A stretch of 64,000 nucleotides of DNA from Candidatus Gastranaerophilales bacterium (GCA_944324315.1 CALUVW010000009.1:1-64000), one strand, 5' to 3'. Shown: positions 7,676 through 17,023, numbered from the stretch's first letter. Made by a program: numbers and translations. Notes: generated from the sequence alone by a model not told the origin.

Positions 7676-10105
7676 ATGATTAAAAAGTTGACTTCTCCAA
7701 AAGCATTGGTGGCTCTTTTTGCTACTTTGCTAATGGGTGTTTCGCCTGTACTTGCAAGCGAAGCAGATTTAGTTGTTCCGAGTATTAAAGATACAAATCC
7801 TGACTTCTTTAACTATTTGTTAATAGGGATTGCAATTTCTGTTATCGGTTTGATATTCGGATTTATTGAATTTTTTAGAATTAAAAAATTGGATGTTCAC
7901 AAAGCTATGGCTGAAGTGGGTAATACAATTTTTGAAACCTGCAAAACTTATCTTATTCAACAGGGTAAATTTTTGCTTGTATTAGAAGTATTGATCGGTC
8001 TGTGTATCGCATTTTACTTCGGTTATTTGCAGCATATGCCTTTAAAAAATGTTTTGATTATTCTGGCATGGTCTGTAATTGGTATTTTGGGTTCTTATGC
8101 AGTTGCATGGTTTGGTATCAGAATGAATACTTTAGCAAACGCAAGAACTGCTTTCGTTTCTTTAAAAGGAAATCCTTTGAATATCTTGAATATTCCGTTG
8201 AAAGCAGGTATGTCAATAGGTGTTTGCCTTGTATCTGTTGAACTTATTTTAATGTTGACAATTCTTTTATTTGTACCGGGTGAAATTGCCGGTGCATGCT
8301 TCATCGGTTTTGCAATCGGTGAATCTTTAGGTGCTTCTGCGCTTCGTGTAGCAGGTGGTATCTTTACAAAAATTGCTGATATCGGATCTGACTTGATGAA
8401 AATTCAATTCGGTATTAAAGAAGATGACCCGAGAAACCCGGGTGTTATTGCTGACTGTACCGGTGACAACGCAGGTGACTCTGTAGGACCTACTGCAGAT
8501 GGTTTTGAAACTTACGGTGTAACAGGTGTTGCACTTGTTTCATTCATCTTACTTGCTGTTGCAGGTGAAGCTAATCAGGTTCAATTGTTAACATGGATTT
8601 TCGTTATGAGATTCTTAATGATTGTAACCTCTGTTGTCGCATACTGGATTAACGGCGTAGTTGACAAATTCTATGCTGCTAAAACAGAAAAATTTGATTT
8701 TGAAAAACCGTTAACTAACCTTGTTTGGTTAACTTCTATTCTATCAATTGCAATGACTTTTGGTGTAAGCCACTGGTTATTGGCTGATATGGGGAATAAC
8801 TTATGGTTGGTTCTTTCAATAATTATTTCTTGCGGTACTTTAGGCGCAGCTTTAATTCCTGAATTTACCAAAATATTTACATCACCTAAAGCTAAACATA
8901 CTGAAGAAGTTGTTACAGCATCCCGTGAAGGCGGTGCATCTTTAACAATCCTTTCTGGTATTGTTGCAGGTAACTTCTCAGCATTCTGGATCGGTATGGT
9001 AATCGTTCTGTTGATGGGACTTGCTTATGTCGCATCAATTCATATTCCTGAAGCTGTTATGATTTATCCGTCTGTATTTGCATTCGGGCTTGTTGCATTC
9101 GGTTTCTTGGGAATGGGACCTGTTACAATTGCCGTTGACTCTTACGGCCCTGTAACAGATAATGCTCAATCAGTTTATGAATTATCTTTAATTGAAGATA
9201 TTCCGAATGTATCCGATGAAATTGAAAAAGAGTTCGGTTTCAAACCTGATTTTGATAACGCTAAGAAATACTTAGAAGAAAATGATGGTGCTGGAAACAC
9301 ATTCAAAGCAACTTCAAAACCTGTACTTATCGGTACTGCTGTTGTTGGTGCTACAACAATGATTTTCTCATTGATTCTTGTTATCAAAACAACTCTTGGC
9401 ATTGAACCGGAAATGATTTTGAATGTATTAAATCCATATACATTGCTCGGCTTCTTGTCAGGTGGTGCAGTTATTTACTGGTTCTCAGGTGCATCTATGC
9501 AGGCTGTAACAACAGGTGCATATTCTGCAACTGAATATATCAAAGATAACATCAAACTAGGCGATGCAGATTCTAAGAGTGCAAATGTTGCAAATTCAAA
9601 AGAAGTTGTAAAAATTTGTACTCAATATGCTCAAAAAGGTATGATTAATATCTTTATCGCATTGTTTGCATTTGCTCTGGCATTTGCATGTTTATCAGCT
9701 CCTGGTTGCATGACATCTGCTCCTGTAGCATTCTTTGTAAGCTACTTGATTGCTATTGCAGTATTCGGTCTGTTCCAGGCTGTATTTATGGCTAATGCCG
9801 GCGGATGCTGGGATAATGCTAAGAAAATCGTAGAAGTAGATTTAGCTGAAAAAGGCACTCCGCTTCACGAAGCAACTGTAGTCGGTGACACAGTAGGTGA
9901 TCCTTTCAAGGATACATCATCAGTTGCAATGAACCCGATTATTAAATTTACAACGTTATTCGGACTTCTTGCAATGGAAATAGCAATTTCTGAAAACTTC
10001 AGAAATATCGCACCTATTGCCGGCTGGATATTCTTAATTATTGCATTGGTGTTCGTTGTTCGTTCGTTCTATGCAATGAGAATACCCTCAAAATCAGTAA
10101 AGTAA
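7676..10105 (+). CDS. hppA: Membrane-bound proton/sodium-translocating pyrophosphatase
   Basis: 809 residues with about 16 membrane segments. It hydrolyses cytoplasmic pyrophosphate and pumps H+ or Na+ outward, saving energy in a fermenter. The substrate-binding loops are present: EDDPRNPGVIADCTGDNAGD near residue 250 and GDTVGDPFKDTSS near residue 738. In the K+ determinant segment the sequence is GNTFKA (near 539). Lys at that site marks the K+-independent subclass in known enzymes, so this one is probably K+-independent and H+-pumping (inference). The middle (about 300-540) is more divergent than usual. A GGAGAG ribosome site precedes the ATG. Confidence 0.95.
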   Translation: MIKKLTSPKALVALFATLLMGVSPVLASEADLVVPSIKDTNPDFFNYLLIGIAISVIGLIFGFIEFFRIKKLDVHKAMAEVGNTIFETCKTYLIQQGKFLLVLEVLIGLCIAFYFGYLQHMPLKNVLIILAWSVIGILGSYAVAWFGIRMNTLANARTAFVSLKGNPLNILNIPLKAGMSIGVCLVSVELILMLTILLFVPGEIAGACFIGFAIGESLGASALRVAGGIFTKIADIGSDLMKIQFGIKEDDPRNPGVIADCTGDNAGDSVGPTADGFETYGVTGVALVSFILLAVAGEANQVQLLTWIFVMRFLMIVTSVVAYWINGVVDKFYAAKTEKFDFEKPLTNLVWLTSILSIAMTFGVSHWLLADMGNNLWLVLSIIISCGTLGAALIPEFTKIFTSPKAKHTEEVVTASREGGASLTILSGIVAGNFSAFWIGMVIVLLMGLAYVASIHIPEAVMIYPSVFAFGLVAFGFLGMGPVTIAVDSYGPVTDNAQSVYELSLIEDIPNVSDEIEKEFGFKPDFDNAKKYLEENDGAGNTFKATSKPVLIGTAVVGATTMIFSLILVIKTTLGIEPEMILNVLNPYTLLGFLSGGAVIYWFSGASMQAVTTGAYSATEYIKDNIKLGDADSKSANVANSKEVVKICTQYAQKGMINIFIALFAFALAFACLSAPGCMTSAPVAFFVSYLIAIAVFGLFQAVFMANAGGCWDNAKKIVEVDLAEKGTPLHEATVVGDTVGDPFKDTSSVAMNPIIKFTTLFGLLAMEIAISENFRNIAPIAGWIFLIIALVFVVRSFYAMRIPSKSVK

Positions 10106-10130
10106 AATGTAAATTTTACATATAAAGAAA

Positions 10131-10164
10131 AAGTAAGCCATGAAATTCCATGGCTTACTTTTTT
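10131..10164 (+). terminator. Terminator after hppA
   Basis: A 12-bp perfect stem (aagtaagccatg and its complement at 10149-10160) with a 6-nt loop, followed by T residues. Confidence 0.9.
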
Positions 10165-10224
10165 GCTTGAACCTTAAATATAAACATGTTATAATAAATA
10201 AAAAAAGTAAAGGGTTGTTATTAT

Positions 10225-10695
10225 ATGATAAAAAAATGTGCAATGTCGGTTTTAGGTTATGCAATAGTCCTTGTTATTATACTTGGTGTTGTTATGATTA
10301 TAAGTGCACCAATGATAGTAGATAAGCATAAACAAGATTCTGATCAAAATATGGTGAATAATATTCCACAATATGACAATCGAAATCGAGATAACTATAT
10401 GACTCCGAGAGATTATAAAGAGAATAGAAATTCTTATAATTCGTCTGATAGTTCAAATCAAATAGAACTTGTTTCAGAGCTAAGACGGGTAGAAAATAAT
10501 CTTTCCAGCAGGATTGATAGTATTGAGCGGGCACAAAATGATTTATTAAGAAATCAAGCCTCAAGAGTTTCCGACAAATATGAATGCACAATTGAAGGTA
10601 ATATGGATGCTAATGGTAATATTGTACCTATAACTTCTGAAAATTCAGCTCAGGAAAATCAAAAATTTGTATTTGTTTGTGAATATGTTAAATAA
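10225..10695 (+). CDS. Membrane-anchored coiled-coil protein, unknown function
   Basis: 156 residues. One hydrophobic segment (about residues 8-31, LGYAIVLVIILGVVMIIS) is followed by an Asn/Asp/Tyr-rich linker and a short coiled coil (ELVSELRRVENNLSSRIDSIERAQNDLL, about 90-117). The C-terminal part has two Cys (YECTIEG and FVCEYVK) that could pair outside the cell. No family is recognised. It is monocistronic, with a weak AGGG ribosome site and its own terminator. Confidence 0.65.
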   Translation: MIKKCAMSVLGYAIVLVIILGVVMIISAPMIVDKHKQDSDQNMVNNIPQYDNRNRDNYMTPRDYKENRNSYNSSDSSNQIELVSELRRVENNLSSRIDSIERAQNDLLRNQASRVSDKYECTIEGNMDANGNIVPITSENSAQENQKFVFVCEYVK

Positions 10696-10701
10696 AATAA
10701 A

Positions 10702-10735
10702 AATCCGGCAGAGAGCTGCCGGATTTTTATTTTTT
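10702..10735 (+). terminator. Terminator between the 10225 gene and ferredoxin
   Basis: A 10-bp stem (aatccggcag / ctgccggatt) with an AGAG loop, followed by a long T run. It lies between convergent genes and has A residues on the other side, so it may work in both directions. Confidence 0.88.
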
Positions 10736-10748
10736 TATTTAGAGTATA

Positions 10749-10925
10749 CTATTCAACTTCGATTGCGCCTACAGGGCAAGCATCAGCTGCTTCTTTAACA
10801 CAATCCATATTATCAGCAACTGCAGCTTCATCAACCTGTGCAATACCGTCTACAGAAAATACTGCATCACAAATTGATTCGCAAGCGCCGCATCCGATAC
10901 AAGAATCATTTACTTTTACTGTCAT
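10749..10925 (-). CDS. [4Fe-4S] ferredoxin
   Basis: 58 residues: starts MTVKVNDSCIGCGACESICD and ends with CVKEAADACPVGAIEVE. Cys 9, 12 and 15 plus the Cys of CPVGAI supply the ligands of one [4Fe-4S] cluster. Cys 19 and the Cys in DCVKEA may form the disulfide seen in other monocluster ferredoxins. It is a low-potential electron carrier for fermentative and radical reactions. AGGAGA lies at normal distance before the ATG. The protein is complete and very acidic, as usual for the family. Confidence 0.93.
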   Translation of the reverse strand: MTVKVNDSCIGCGACESICDAVFSVDGIAQVDEAAVADNMDCVKEAADACPVGAIEVE

Positions 10926-11000
10926 TTCTACTTTCTCCTTATATTTTATACATTGTGAAATACATCACACAGATAATTATAAAACAAAAATTTTTTAATT

Positions 11001-12191
11001 TCAATTATGCATTAAAATTTGTTGCCCTATAATTTTTGCGACGTAATCAAATCCGTTAATTATTCCGAGATTTTTCGGAGATATATTTTTTGAATATACA
11101 AGCAGCGGAACCTGTTCCCTTGTATGATCAGTTCCTTCTACAGTCGGATCACAGCCATGATCAGCAGTGATAATAAGGATATCATCTTCTGTCATATTAT
11201 CAATAATTTTATCTATAAATGTATCTATTTCTTCTATTGCTTTCCCATAGCCTTTGGCATCGTTTCTGTGCCCGAAAAGCATATCAGTGTCGACAAGATT
11301 TGTAAAAATTAAATCTCCCGTTTTAGCGTTATTATGTTCATTATATTCTGGGTAGGCAATTTCAGGCAGATTAAGTTCATTTTTTACAGCTTTAAGAGTA
11401 AGTTCAAGCCCTTCTTTGTTTGAACCTGTATGGACTGCATGTGTAATTCCTGATTTAGAGAAAATATCTTCAATTTTTCCTATTCCTATAACTCGTCCGC
11501 CTGAATTTTTTATGTCATCAAGTATTGTGTGGCTTGGAACCATTGAAAAGTCTCTTCTATCCTTTGATATTCTCGTTGGTTTTCCGTCAATTATTTTATA
11601 TGGTCTTGCAATTACTCTTGATACATTCCAATCATCGTCATCCAGAATGTTTCTAGCAATTTCACACCATTTATAAAGTGTTTCAAGCGGAATTAGATCG
11701 GTATCGACAGCAATTTGAAAAACGCTGTCCGCACTTGTATAGATAATAGGAAATTTTGTTTTATGATGTTCTTCATTAAGTTCGGATATGATTGCAGTAC
11801 CGCTTGCGGGACGGTTAGCCAAAACGCCCTTGCATCCTGTCTTTGTTATGAATTTTTCAATTAAATCTTTGGGAAATCCTTCCGGAAAAGTTGAAAATGG
11901 CTTAGGAGATATTAAACCTGCCATTTCCCAATGTCCTGTAGTTGTATCTTTTCCCTTAGATTTTTCAGTCATAATTCCGTATTGTGCTGTTGGATTTTCT
12001 ACTTGTTTTATCCCTTTGAGTTTTTGAATATTTCCAAGCCCCATCTTTTCCATGTTGGGAACATTTAATCCGTTATTATATTCACAAACATGTTTTAATG
12101 TATTGCATTCCGGTGTATCATTAAATTCTCTGCAATCAGGCAGTGCACCTATCCCCATGGAATCTATAACCATTACAATTGCTCTTTTCAT
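11001..12191 (-). CDS. deoB: Phosphopentomutase
   Basis: 396 residues, the full family length. It interconverts ribose 1-phosphate and ribose 5-phosphate (and the deoxy forms) in nucleoside salvage. Alkaline-phosphatase-fold metal motifs are visible: VIDSMGIGALPD at the N-terminus, KGKDTTTGHWE near residue 80, and TADHGCDPTVEGTDHTREQ near residue 339. A GGGG ribosome site precedes the ATG. No other nucleoside-salvage gene is adjacent. Confidence 0.95.
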   Translation of the reverse strand: MKRAIVMVIDSMGIGALPDCREFNDTPECNTLKHVCEYNNGLNVPNMEKMGLGNIQKLKGIKQVENPTAQYGIMTEKSKGKDTTTGHWEMAGLISPKPFSTFPEGFPKDLIEKFITKTGCKGVLANRPASGTAIISELNEEHHKTKFPIIYTSADSVFQIAVDTDLIPLETLYKWCEIARNILDDDDWNVSRVIARPYKIIDGKPTRISKDRRDFSMVPSHTILDDIKNSGGRVIGIGKIEDIFSKSGITHAVHTGSNKEGLELTLKAVKNELNLPEIAYPEYNEHNNAKTGDLIFTNLVDTDMLFGHRNDAKGYGKAIEEIDTFIDKIIDNMTEDDILIITADHGCDPTVEGTDHTREQVPLLVYSKNISPKNLGIINGFDYVAKIIGQQILMHN

Positions 12192-12230
12192 GTTTATTCC
12201 CCTTTTTCTGAAATTATTTTAGCAGTCCTG

Positions 12231-12761
12231 CTATTTTGTGTCAATTACGGTGTAAGCATTGAAATCAGGACAACCGTAAATAATTTGTACATGATAGTCT
12301 CCATGCGGTAATAATTTTACAAAATTTATTGTAGGCTCATTAAAATCGTCATTTGTTTCTGTTGCAGGAAGTTTAGCAATTACATAATGTGCCTGATAGA
12401 GTTTTAAATATACTTGTCCGTTTTCTTTTACTCCTTCAACCTGATAATGCCCTATTGGAATTTCTGAATTTTCATTGATTTTAAGTGTCAGGGGGACAAG
12501 CAGTACAGGTAATTCTTTTGAGACATTAATGATAGCATTAGTTTCGTTACTTTGAAAAAAACTCTCTCCTTTCGGAATATTTTTATCCTTTTTTTTCTTT
12601 CCTTTTTTACTTTCCAGTGCTTTTTGAAAATCTTCATCGCTTACAGGTTTTTGCCCGTAAACATTTGTGTCCCCGTAATTATCCCACAAATCACCCTCTG
12701 CATAAACTGTATTGCAGAAGAGCATAAAAAACGTAAATAAAAACAAGGATAATTTTTTCAT
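12231..12761 (-). CDS. Secreted protein of unknown function
   Basis: 176 residues with a clear signal peptide (KKLSLFLFTFFMLFCNTVYA, cleavage near residue 22). A Lys-rich stretch (SKKGKKKKDKNIPKG) follows, then a beta-rich domain with IGHYQVEGVKENG. One Cys remains near the C-terminus (YGCPDF). Function is unknown. It appears leaderless: TAAAAT at 12768-12773 ends 6 nt before the ATG and no Shine-Dalgarno sequence is visible. It reads away from the activator gene at 12898. Confidence 0.7.
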   Translation of the reverse strand: MKKLSLFLFTFFMLFCNTVYAEGDLWDNYGDTNVYGQKPVSDEDFQKALESKKGKKKKDKNIPKGESFFQSNETNAIINVSKELPVLLVPLTLKINENSEIPIGHYQVEGVKENGQVYLKLYQAHYVIAKLPATETNDDFNEPTINFVKLLPHGDYHVQIIYGCPDFNAYTVIDTK

Positions 12762-12767
12762 AATTTA

Positions 12768-12773
12768 ATTTTA
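12768..12773 (-). promoter_or_regulatory. -10 element of a leaderless promoter (12231-12761 gene)
   Basis: TAAAAT on the minus strand with exactly 6 nt (taaatt) to the ATG. A -35-like TTTACT lies 16 nt upstream. No purine-rich ribosome site is present. Confidence 0.5.
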
Positions 12774-12897
12774 ATTTTTTTTTACTAAAAGTAAACCTCT
12801 TTTTATATGAAAGATTTAATTTATTTTAAAAGGTGTTTAGCAATTATTTTTTTTGTGTTACTATAAGTTCATAGAGTTAATTATAGAAGGAAGGAAT

Positions 12898-13902
12898 ATG
12901 AGTTTAACTGTATATTTAGGGATAGATGTCGGTTCAGTTACTACAAAATTAGCGCTTGTCGATGAAAAAGGGAAATATGTTGACAGCTATATGCTTCGTA
13001 CAGCGGGAAAACCTGTTATGGCTGTTCAGAAAGGTTTGAATGAACTTTATGCAAAAAAAATAACCGATTATGAGGTTATGGGTGTAGGAACAACAGGTTC
13101 CGGACGTAATCTTGCCGGAGCACTTGTCGGAGCTGATATTATAAAAAACGAAATTACAGCCCATGCCGTTGCTGCAAGCATTAATGTCCCCGGTGTTCAG
13201 ACTATTCTAGAAATCGGCGGTCAAGATAGCAAAATTATTATTCTACGCGATGGTATTGTAACAGATTTCGCTATGAATACTGTTTGTGCTGCAGGAACAG
13301 GAAGTTTTCTTGATCAGCAGGCAAACAGGTTAAATGTCCCAATTGAAGAATTTGGTGACACAGCATTAAAATCTACAAATCCGGCAAGAATTGCAGGCCG
13401 TTGCGGTGTGTTTGCAGAAAGTGACTTAATACATAAACAACAGCTCGGATATCCTGTTGAAGATTTATTGTACGGTCTTTGTCAGGCACTGGTAAGAAAT
13501 TATCTTTCAAACCTCGCACTGGGTAAAGAATTGTTACCTGTATTTTCATTCCAGGGTGGTGTAGCAACAAATTCAGGTATGGTAAAAGCTTTTGAAGAAG
13601 CTCTGGGACATAAAGTGGTTGTCCCTGATAATCATCAGACAATGGGTGCAATAGGTGCTGCGCTTCTTGCTATGGAAAATCACCAGTATACCGAGACTCC
13701 GACAAAATTCAAAGGCTGGCAGGTAGGTGAAATGCATTTCCATTCAATAACCTGCGACTGCACAGGCTGTTCAAACAACTGTGAAGTTATTACAATTGTT
13801 GAAGGCGGTGAAGAAGTTCAACATGTCGAAAAGATAAAAGATATTAAAGGAAATATTATTGCCCGTTGGGGCGGCACATGTGGAAGATGGGATATTTCGT
13901 AA
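12898..13902 (+). CDS. BadF/BadG/HgdC-type ATPase, 2-hydroxyacyl-CoA dehydratase activator-like
   Basis: 334 residues. ASKHA-fold motifs are present: GIDVGSVTTKLAL at the N-terminus, EIGGQDSKII near residue 105, and NTVCAAGTGSFLDQQANRL near residue 127, followed by GRCGVFAESDLIH. These proteins use ATP hydrolysis to push an electron from a [4Fe-4S] cluster into a dehydratase or reductase. The Cys in CAAGTG and in GRCGVF are the usual cluster ligands. The C-terminus adds about 70 residues with CDCTGCSNNC and ends GGTCGRWDIS, which the short HgdC activators lack. No dehydratase subunit gene is adjacent. I chose ATG 12898 because GAAGGAAGG precedes it. Confidence 0.85.
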   Translation: MSLTVYLGIDVGSVTTKLALVDEKGKYVDSYMLRTAGKPVMAVQKGLNELYAKKITDYEVMGVGTTGSGRNLAGALVGADIIKNEITAHAVAASINVPGVQTILEIGGQDSKIIILRDGIVTDFAMNTVCAAGTGSFLDQQANRLNVPIEEFGDTALKSTNPARIAGRCGVFAESDLIHKQQLGYPVEDLLYGLCQALVRNYLSNLALGKELLPVFSFQGGVATNSGMVKAFEEALGHKVVVPDNHQTMGAIGAALLAMENHQYTETPTKFKGWQVGEMHFHSITCDCTGCSNNCEVITIVEGGEEVQHVEKIKDIKGNIIARWGGTCGRWDIS

Positions 13903-13904
13903 TC

Positions 13905-13996
13905 CCCTCTTCTTAATATTCCTTTACAAACATTAGAAATTTGTAAATTTCCTCTTAAAGAATTTTTTTATAAAAATATAGGGAAATATTAAGAGG
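13905..13996 (+). promoter_or_regulatory. Nested inverted repeats before the EF-hand gene
   Basis: Three pairings are possible: cctctt...cttaatattcc (13905-13921) with ggaaatattaagagg (13982-13996), cctcttaa (13951-13958) with ttaagagg (13989-13996), and an inner hairpin tttacaaa/tttgtaaa (13923-13947). The first two compete for the same 3' arm, which contains the AAGAGG ribosome site of the gene at 14004. The second hairpin is followed by six T. It could be the activator gene's terminator or an attenuator. Confidence 0.5.
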
Positions 13997-14003
13997 ATTT
14001 TTT

Positions 14004-14681
14004 ATGAGGATTAATGCAGTTCAATACGGAAATGTTTCAGCAGAGCGCGGAGCGCAGTTTGTAAGATTTACAGCAAAAATTGCCGCTGATGAAAATGCTA
14101 TTATCGGTAAAATTTTAAACGGTACAATAACGACAGAAGAACAACGTGCAGAAGAACATTTTAGAGTTACAAACCAGACTTTTGAAGTTCTTCCTGATGA
14201 ATACCGTCAATTGGCTAATAAAAAGAACAAAACTCCTGAAGAAATTCAAAAAATGAAAGATATGTACAAAAATGGATTTTTGAATTTTGGTGCTTCATAT
14301 ATAAAGCACATAGACAATGAATACGGCAATAGTGACGACAAATTAACAGCTGATGAATTTGTAAAATCTCAGCTTGATACATCTATGGAGGATGAGTTAA
14401 GTTTGTCTGAGCAGCAGGCAATGGCACGCAATATATTTTCTCATATTGATATAAATAAAGACGGAGTTGCCGACAAAAAAGAAGTTGCAGCTATGATGTC
14501 AATGTTTGATATGTCTATCGGGCATAATGGTGATAAAGCCGGTGGTATTGACGGAAAAATTAAAGCAGTTGATTATAACGGCAAAGCCCTTAATCTTCTA
14601 AAACCGTCAAGTGAAGAGGGCGGAGCAGCTATGGATAGCCAGATGGAAATAATGTATAATTTCTTGTTTGGAAATAACTAA
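14004..14681 (+). CDS. EF-hand-like calcium-binding protein, cytoplasmic or unconventional
   Basis: 225 residues with no signal peptide. A canonical EF-hand loop, DINKDGVADKKE, sits near residue 150. A second, degenerate loop is near residue 112 (NEYGNSDDKLTADE), and GHNGDKAGGIDGKI near residue 174 may be a third Asp/Gly-rich site. The rest is helical. EF-hand proteins of this kind are often calcium sensors or buffers, but the partner is unknown. The ribosome site AAGAGG lies in the 3' arm of an upstream hairpin. Confidence 0.72.
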   Translation: MRINAVQYGNVSAERGAQFVRFTAKIAADENAIIGKILNGTITTEEQRAEEHFRVTNQTFEVLPDEYRQLANKKNKTPEEIQKMKDMYKNGFLNFGASYIKHIDNEYGNSDDKLTADEFVKSQLDTSMEDELSLSEQQAMARNIFSHIDINKDGVADKKEVAAMMSMFDMSIGHNGDKAGGIDGKIKAVDYNGKALNLLKPSSEEGGAAMDSQMEIMYNFLFGNN

Positions 14682-14692
14682 AATGTTTATGT

Positions 14693-14698
14693 TAAACT
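14693..14698 (+). promoter_or_regulatory. -10 element of a leaderless promoter (14705 gene)
   Basis: TAAACT with exactly 6 nt (ttagtt) to ATG 14705. No Shine-Dalgarno sequence. The -35 region is weak. Confidence 0.45.
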
Positions 14699-14704
14699 TT
14701 AGTT

Positions 14705-15415
14705 ATGGAAGACTTATCAAAATCAATTTCCAAGATGCGTAAAAAATACCGCGAAATTTTTCGAACAACTGTTGATGCGATAAAGCAGAGGGTTGACGAA
14801 ATTAAACCGAAAACTTTAGACGGCGATATTTTCGATAACTTTGAAAAAAACAGTGACGGAGAAAAATGGCAGATAGCTGTTTTAGATATGTTTGAAAATG
14901 ATATTTCGCATGAAATTGTAAGGAAATGGAAAGAAATTCTTGCTTACAGAGAAAATTTTTCCTGCAAAGGGTGTGCAACCTGTTGCAATCTTGCGTGTTC
15001 AGAGTTTGCTCCGGATGAACTAAGCCAAAGGGCACAACTCGGCGATAAATTTGCATCGCAGTTTACAAGTATTTTTATACCTTATGAATCAACAAAACAG
15101 GCAGAAAAAATCTATCCTGAATATATTCAACTCCTAAAAGATAATGTGAAAGAAGATGTCTATTTTTATCATTGTCCAAAGCTAAATGAATGTAATCGCT
15201 GCTCAGATTATGAAAATCGTCCGCAAATTTGTCGTGATTTTCCGGATAATCCTTTGAGTATTTTACCAGAGTCCTGCGGGTTTTATGAATGGCGCCTTCA
15301 GGTTGAACCTGTTGCTTTGATGCTTCATGCAATGATGGAGATAATTGATTATTACAAACAGAAAATACCTGTTTTGGAAGCCCGGAAGGTAAGAGGGCAG
15401 GAAGGCAGGCCATAA
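14705..15415 (+). CDS. YkgJ-family cysteine-cluster protein
   Basis: 236 residues. The Cys cluster is CKGCATCCNLACSEF near residue 89, followed by HCPKLNECNRCSDYENRPQIC near 158 and ESCGFYEW. This is the zinc/iron-chelating CxxCxxCC domain of YkgJ/YeiW proteins, whose function is not established. The N-terminal 80 residues are helical and lack Cys. The protein at 21597 is a paralogue. Only 4 nt separate it from rlmN, so both form an operon with dtd. It appears leaderless. Confidence 0.85.
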   Translation: MEDLSKSISKMRKKYREIFRTTVDAIKQRVDEIKPKTLDGDIFDNFEKNSDGEKWQIAVLDMFENDISHEIVRKWKEILAYRENFSCKGCATCCNLACSEFAPDELSQRAQLGDKFASQFTSIFIPYESTKQAEKIYPEYIQLLKDNVKEDVYFYHCPKLNECNRCSDYENRPQICRDFPDNPLSILPESCGFYEWRLQVEPVALMLHAMMEIIDYYKQKIPVLEARKVRGQEGRP

Positions 15416-15419
15416 TCCT

Positions 15420-16445
15420 ATGATAGTGCTCTCAGGTTTAGACTTACACGAAATAGAAAAAATAACTGATGAATTGAAAGCGTCAAAATTTAGGGCACGC
15501 CAAATTCATAATTGGATTTATTTAAAATCGGTAAAAAGTATTGATGAGATGACCGATTTATCCGTAAAGTTCAGGGAACAGCTGAAAGAAGTTGCAACAG
15601 TTACAGATACAAAAATCAAAGTTAAGCAGGAAAGTTCTGACGGAACTTTGAAATATTTGCTTGAATATCCTGACGGTGAGTGTGTTGAAACTGTTTTAAT
15701 GCGTTTTGACAACCGTGCAAATTTGACAGCCTGCGTAAGTTCTCAGGTGGGTTGCGCTGTTAATTGTTCTTTCTGCGCTACAGGAAAACGCGGTTTTATA
15801 AGAAATTTAACTTATAAAGAAATTATTGAGCAGGTTTTGACAATTCAAAGAGATACAGGATTAAAAGTCACAAATGTTGTATTTATGGGGCAGGGAGAGC
15901 CGCTTTTAAATCTAGATAACGTTTTAAAAGCTATGGAAATTTTTAATGAAAATTTTCAAATAGGCGCAAGACGACTAACCGTTTCAACCTCCGGTATTAT
16001 TCCCGGAATAAATAAACTTGCAGAACTTGATATGCAGTCAACACTTGCCATATCATTACACGCCCCAAATCATGATATCAGACGAAAACTTATGAAGATT
16101 GAAGATAAATATCCTATGCCGGAGTTGAAAAAAGCATTAAAGAATTATATTGAAAAAACAGGCAGAAGAATAACTATTGAATATCTTCTTATAAAGGATT
16201 TAAACGATACTCTTGAAAGCGTAAAAGAGCTAGTGGATTATTTGCACGATTTAAAATGTAATGTGAATTTAATCCCCTATAATCCGACAGAAAAGAATGA
16301 TTATCAAAAGCCTTCTAATAATTCAATAATGCGTTTTAAATCTTTGCTTGAACAATCCGGCAAAAAAGTAACTGTCCGTTTGGAGCGTGGAGCAGATATT
16401 GATGCCGCCTGCGGACAATTGAGCGGAAGGGTTAACAACAAATGA
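15420..16445 (+). CDS. rlmN: 23S rRNA (adenine-2503-C2)-methyltransferase RlmN
   Basis: 341 residues. It is a radical SAM enzyme that methylates A2503 in 23S rRNA and A37 in some tRNAs. The [4Fe-4S] ligands are Cys 112, 116 and 119 (CAVNCSFC). MGQGEPLLN (near 160) and STSGIIPGI (near 192) are typical, and the Cys in DAACGQL near the C-terminus is the expected catalytic Cys. AGGAAGG upstream supports the start. It overlaps dtd by 4 nt (ATGA), which indicates translational coupling. Confidence 0.97.
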   Translation: MIVLSGLDLHEIEKITDELKASKFRARQIHNWIYLKSVKSIDEMTDLSVKFREQLKEVATVTDTKIKVKQESSDGTLKYLLEYPDGECVETVLMRFDNRANLTACVSSQVGCAVNCSFCATGKRGFIRNLTYKEIIEQVLTIQRDTGLKVTNVVFMGQGEPLLNLDNVLKAMEIFNENFQIGARRLTVSTSGIIPGINKLAELDMQSTLAISLHAPNHDIRRKLMKIEDKYPMPELKKALKNYIEKTGRRITIEYLLIKDLNDTLESVKELVDYLHDLKCNVNLIPYNPTEKNDYQKPSNNSIMRFKSLLEQSGKKVTVRLERGADIDAACGQLSGRVNNK

Positions 16446-16879
16446 AAGCTTTAATTCAGAGAGTAAAAAGAGCATCAGTTACTATTAATAATAAACTATA
16501 TTCTTCAATAGATAAAGGCATTCTTGTGTTTCTCGGGGTTGAAAAATCAGATGAAAAAGAAAATGCCGAAAAATTAGCCCAAAAGATTTCAAGTCTCAGA
16601 ATTTTCGAAGATGAGCATGGCAAAATGAACTTATCAGTTAAAGATGTATGCGGTGAAATTCTTGTTGTTTCACAATTTACTCTATGTGCTGATTGCAAAA
16701 AAGGCACAAGACCATCTTTTGATAATGCTGCTTTTCCTGATAAAGCGAATGATTTATATGAATATTTTATTAAGAATTTGAAAGCAAACTATCTCTCAGT
16801 GAAAACAGGACAGTTTCGTGCTATGATGGATGTAAGCCTTATAAATGACGGCCCTGTAACTTTTTTTGTTGAAAAATAA
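16442..16879 (+). CDS. dtd: D-aminoacyl-tRNA deacylase
   Basis: 145 residues, the normal length. It hydrolyses D-amino acids and glycine from mischarged tRNA. The two family signatures are present: [17 protein letters not shown] near residue 78 (catalytic Thr region) and the C-terminal [10 protein letters not shown]. It starts inside the rlmN stop (ATGA overlap). Confidence 0.97.
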   Translation: MKALIQRVKRASVTINNKLYSSIDKGILVFLGVEKSDEKENAEKLAQKISSLRIFEDEHGKMNLSVKDVCGEILVVSQFTLCADCKKGTRPSFDNAAFPDKANDLYEYFIKNLKANYLSVKTGQFRAMMDVSLINDGPVTFFVEK

Positions 16880-17023
16880 ATTGCCTATTGCAAATATTTT
16901 AAAAGCATGTTATAATTATAATATTGATATAGAGTTTAAATTCAATTTTTCACTGAGGAGAAAATTCTTTATTAACCCGGAATTACGTTATTATTGTTAT
17001 TTTTTAATTAAGAGGCTTATATT

